Assembly (NCBI GenBank): GCA_024509875.1
Contig: JAMPIV010015270.1
Span: 62,001 to 126,000 of the forward strand
Origin: Oreohelix idahoensis
Taxonomy: Eukaryota > Mollusca > Gastropoda > Stylommatophora > Oreohelicidae
Direction: 5' to 3'
Length of the DNA: 64,000 nt
Positions 60,601 to 64,000 of this stretch are shown in pieces. The first letter of the stretch is position 1, and each line of letters begins with the position of its first letter. The notes beneath the pieces are model-generated. The model saw only the letters and a program-made list of their open reading frames with translations, was not told the origin of the DNA and ran no database searches. The translations under genes were made by a program, and so were the position numbers.

Positions 60601-61225
60601 TGTGAACTTTTACAGGAAGTTTTTACCTCACTTTTCAGAGATTACTTCAGTTTTGTTCACGGTGTTGAAAAAGGACGCTCCTAACAAAGTAATCTAGAGC
60701 AAATCGTGTGACGTATCACTAAATTTACTTAAAAGTTGTTTTTCTAGATCACCAATTTTAAAATTGCCTGATCCTAGATCTCCTTTTATCGTTAGGGTCG
60801 ATGCTTCTGGCTCTGGGATAGGTATCGCGCTTATGCAGAATATTGACAACATGCTTCACCCGATTCTATATGTTAGCCACAAGTTAACGCCCACAGAAAG
60901 GAAGTACCCCATCTTTGAGCGCGAGCTCCTGGAATTATTATGGTGTTTTGCCAAACTTCGGAGGTATCTTATCGGCGCACGATTCGTCTTGGAGACTGAT
61001 CAACACGCACTTTCAAACTTACAGTCTGCCAGATTTAAAAATGAAAGATTGGCCAGAGCAGCAATGTCGTTTCAGCCCTATGACTTCGTAATTCGGGCTA
61101 TGAAAGGACAGCAGAATGTTATCGCGGATGTATTATCGCGATGTGCCAAGGACATTAATTTACCTGACAACACATCAAACGTAAAGAGAAAATTCTTAAC
61201 GGCAAACTTATCCACTTGCTCTTGA
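60601..61225 (+). pseudogene. Element D RNase H
   Basis: Connection remnants (LVNFYRKFLPHFSEI) precede RNase H: PFIVRVDASGSGIGIALMQN, PIFERELLELLWCFAKL, LETDQHALSNLQ and QNVIADVLSRC, keeping the catalytic acids. A stop at 61223-61225 ends the frame; no env follows. Confidence 0.87.
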
Positions 61226-63404
61226 TTGAGTCAATCCATCTAACTTATGCAACAGAGGCGTAAATCATGCTGACTAGAATACAATTAATCTTATGACTTT
61301 GATGATGTATCCACCTTGCTACTGAACTATTACAAATTCTCAACTCAAAGGTGCTAACAAATTATGACAACTTCATATGAGATTGTTGTTTTCTCAACGA
61401 AAATGGGTGATGGGCACACATATGCTATATCTGATGATTGATTCTGAACAACAGTAATCGCCGAGCTCATGATGATGCTGAATGCTGCTACCTTTTATTT
61501 CATGTGACACCTTAAAACATTAGTCTCGTTACTTATTGGACTTTGCTTACTTAAACATGCACCTTTAGGGCATACCAGGCTCAGGATGATGTTGAATGCA
61601 ACTGATGTTTATTTACCATTCATCTGACATTTTAGAACATTCGTTTTCGTAGCATGTTATCTGTGATAAACGAGCGCCAAGGCCTTATAGCTCTATCTTT
61701 TCCTACATCTCTCTTATTGTTATTTTCTCCCAAATTTGTGCTCTTTTATCCCACATTTGCTATTTCATCGTTTTGATTACTCGCGACTGGTATCTAGAGA
61801 ACCACCTTTGTTCTTTCATCGGTGGTAAAATAAAGTCTTTTGATTGAGTCCCCATACCTGACATCATCGTTTGAAGTCCACATTGCATCGTAATAAATCT
61901 GGTGAAAACACATCTGGTCATCCAAATCAGACATCTGGGCATTATACCATTTCTGTGAACTGTTGTTATCTTTGTTGCTCGGCCGGGTCACCACATTGGA
62001 CGCCCAGCTTGACCAGGTGAAAACTTCTCATGCTGATTAAACCAACCGGCATGTAAATCAATAGGCTGCGCCACAAAGGGGACATGTTAGCATGTTGGCG
62101 ACAATTGACGGAGGTAATAAAAAGTGCCGCCAACATACGGAGCGATAGACAATCAAGAGTAATGTGACAGCACTTTTGCAGTGGCCAGCCAATTATCTCA
62201 ATACCTGTTTGTCAGGCAAGACAGGCAACGAAAGTTGGTCGCGAATTACCCCACCCACTTTTGGACTGACAGGGGACAAGAGCGATCCTGAGAATGAATT
62301 CTTAGGTATTGGATTTATGGGCGGAGTTGTACGTCACCGGTCCAAGGAACCCACATTGGACTTCTAGAGATATAATATACCGCTAAGCTCGCTAGAGAGA
62401 GGAGTCCAGTTTTTACATTGTGAGGTAGAGATTAAATCCCTATAACGCCTAGCCTAAATACACGTGTTTATTCAGAGTGGATAATAATTCATTTCTGTGG
62501 TGAATTGTGTTCGTAAAGGATTTTGCGAAGGGAAAAGAAGGTTAGTAGATCTTATACAGATTATTAATACATTTTCTTATTCTTTGTTTAGTTTAACCTC
62601 ACAGCTAAATGTGCGAAAGATAGAGTTTCAATTAATTCTTTTCATAACTGATTAATAAAATCAGAAGATTTTCCTAGAAGATGATAGAATGATTGGAGGT
62701 AATTAATAGTTCATTCTTCACCTTCTTCATCATCACAGTCTCCCATGCGCACACACTCTCATGCACAAGATAGTTAACATCATTAGAAGTGAACTCAGAG
62801 AGAGCTCAATAATGAGCAGTAGTATAAATGAAGGTCAACCAGTGATGTTAAGTGTGAAAACTTACGAAGACTTTTGTGTGTCTTAAGTTCATCAGAAGTC
62901 TGAGTCTACACGCAACGTGCCTGACGTCTAACCAGAAAAAAGTTATAAAAAAACGGACATTTGGCTAGCAGAACTCGCCATAGCACATCTTTCATTCCTC
63001 AATTAAAAAGGAATATTTCCTCACCCACAATTCAGACGGTGGACGCAGCATTTTTCGTCACCATATACTGCTGGCTCACAAGTTCAATACATAGTTATCA
63101 CAAGTTCAAATCACTCGAAAGCTTATTATCGGAAGTCAAGATAAAGAGCTAAAAAGTGGAAGCTCCTATTTATACCAAGTGCTACACACTCTTAAGCACA
63201 TTCTATGAAGCAGACTCTAAAGTATATTTTATGAATCACGTCTACATACGCAAGATAATGAGTCTACATATCACTAACATTTCATGAAGATATCCAGTCT
63301 GGCCAGTACCCTTGGGAGATCAGACAACAGACTTTTTTTCCATATGACAGCTATTAACTGTTGATCAGCACTACAGAGATATACTCAAACAGTGTAGGAA
63401 TATA

Positions 63405-63405
<1 letters not shown>
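61226..63405. other. Non-coding flank
   Basis: No gene recognised. Two imperfect tandem units of about 118 bases start near 61462 and 61580 (GATGATG.TGAATGC and CATTTTAGAACATT-like blocks). The element D 3' LTR would be expected here but was not identified. Confidence 0.45.

Positions 63406-63489
<84 letters not shown>
63406..63489. repeat. (TA)n microsatellite, about 84 bases
   Basis: Pure TA dinucleotides directly before the second SINE copy. Confidence 0.98.
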
Positions 63490-63493
<4 letters not shown>

Positions 63494-63683
63494 AACGGGC
63501 TGATCACCCGTTTGCCAGTCACTTCGATTACGGAAACAACAGCAAATGGATTGATTTGCCGTTGCCCTAAAGACGCCAATAGGCGTGATGGGAAACAACA
63601 GCAGAAAGAAAACCTATCTGCTGTTGCCCTAAGACGCCACTAGGCGTAATGGCCACCGACTGCTTTGACGGTCAGATGACCAA
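63494..63683 (+). repeat. SINE copy 2
   Basis: About 90 percent similar to 30070-30253 (starts CGGGCTGATCACCCGTTTGC). It lacks the GAA tail: after GACGGTCAGATGACCAAG the sequence changes to LINE coding DNA. Confidence 0.82.
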
Positions 63684-63689
63684 GAACAC

Positions 63690-64000
63690 ACAGAGTTTGA
63701 CTCATTTAACATCGGCGGGTACCAGATCCCGGAAATCAGATATGCTGACGACACAGTCCTCCTATCGACCAACCCAGAAGGACTTGAACAATTACTTCTG
63801 TCCACCAAAAAACACAGCGAGGCCCAGAATCTATACCTAAACACCAAGAAGACTAAAGTATTGACAACAGACAAAGTAAAGACCAAACCAGAAATTGAAA
63901 TTGATAACGAAGAACTGGAAAGTGTTAATGAATTCGAATACTTAGGATCAATCATCAACAGCTCTGGCGACTGTGCAGTAGAAATTAAAAGAAGACTTGC
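63690..64000 (+). pseudogene. LINE reverse transcriptase fragment, runs off the window
   Basis: One open frame reads FNIGGYQIPEIRYADDTVLL, with the catalytic YADD, then LYLNTKKTKVLTTD and EFEYLGSIINSSGDC, the palm and thumb of a non-LTR reverse transcriptase. It is a different family from the LINE at 26136-27407 by sequence. No upstream reverse-transcriptase blocks precede it, so it is 5'-truncated or starts at the SINE junction near 63685. Confidence 0.85.

Larger units (their letters stand above)
53692..61225 (+). mobile_element. LTR retrotransposon D (Ty3/gypsy, Gmr1-like), degraded
   Basis: A PBS-like TGGTGGACGAAATT at 53692 shares its first eight bases with element B. Gag, protease, integrase, reverse transcriptase and RNase H remains follow in that order (54702-61225), so this is a fourth copy with integrase before reverse transcriptase. 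Many stops and slips, plus a solo LTR in the integrase. LTRs were not recognised, so the ends are provisional. Closest to element B. Confidence 0.85.

Overview
This is a eukaryotic, AT-rich, intron-bearing animal genome segment. The best clue to its owner is one host exon at 34828-35072 (minus): a Hox homeodomain followed by an NLTGP motif, the C-terminal signature of the lophotrochozoan gene Lox5. That points to a mollusc, annelid or related phylum; I cannot name the species. Almost everything else recognisable is transposable-element DNA, much of it nested.

Layout. 1-2.6 kb: AT-rich DNA with a DDE-transposase fragment. 2.6-4.3 kb: a broken cysteine-rich multicopy gene, possibly inside an old inverted-repeat element that resumes at 23.7 kb. 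4310-23699: LTR retrotransposon B. Its 5' LTR is split by a younger LTR retrotransposon A (5098-15238), whose 3' LTR carries a 605-bp LINE fragment; B's gag carries a tRNA-derived SINE. 24.2-28.1 kb: two copies of a repeat with a tRNA-like core; the first holds a truncated LINE, which holds a hAT-like element. 28.1-33.6 kb: 43-bp minisatellite arrays, a short SINE and a Tc1-like transposon with a lost catalytic Asp. 34.8-35.1 kb: the Lox5 exon. 35587-45357: LTR retrotransposon C, inserted about 0.5 kb upstream of that exon's splice acceptor. 45.4-48.8 kb: non-coding DNA with a GATA array. 48846-53125: a LINE carrying a foreign insert. 53.7-61.2 kb: degraded LTR retrotransposon D with a 1.8-kb solo LTR in its integrase. 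61.2-64 kb: non-coding DNA, a TA array, a second SINE copy and the start of a further LINE.

Main result. All four LTR retrotransposons have Ty3/gypsy-type reverse transcriptases, but integrase lies upstream of reverse transcriptase (gag-PR-INT-RT-RNase H). This copia-like order defines the Gmr1-like group, first described from deuterostomes. The four copies form two subfamilies: A and C (2.4-kb LTRs, DTG protease, SCAN-like gag) and B and D (Asn/Arg/Gly-rich nucleocapsid without a zinc knuckle, DSG or DNG protease). A second result is a likely LINE/SINE partnership: the SINE at 30070-30273 ends in a sequence matching the 3' end of the LINE at 24376-27407. Target-site duplications allow most insertions to be ordered in time.

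Frameshift and boundary calls come from reading by eye and comparing copies within the window; no search was run.
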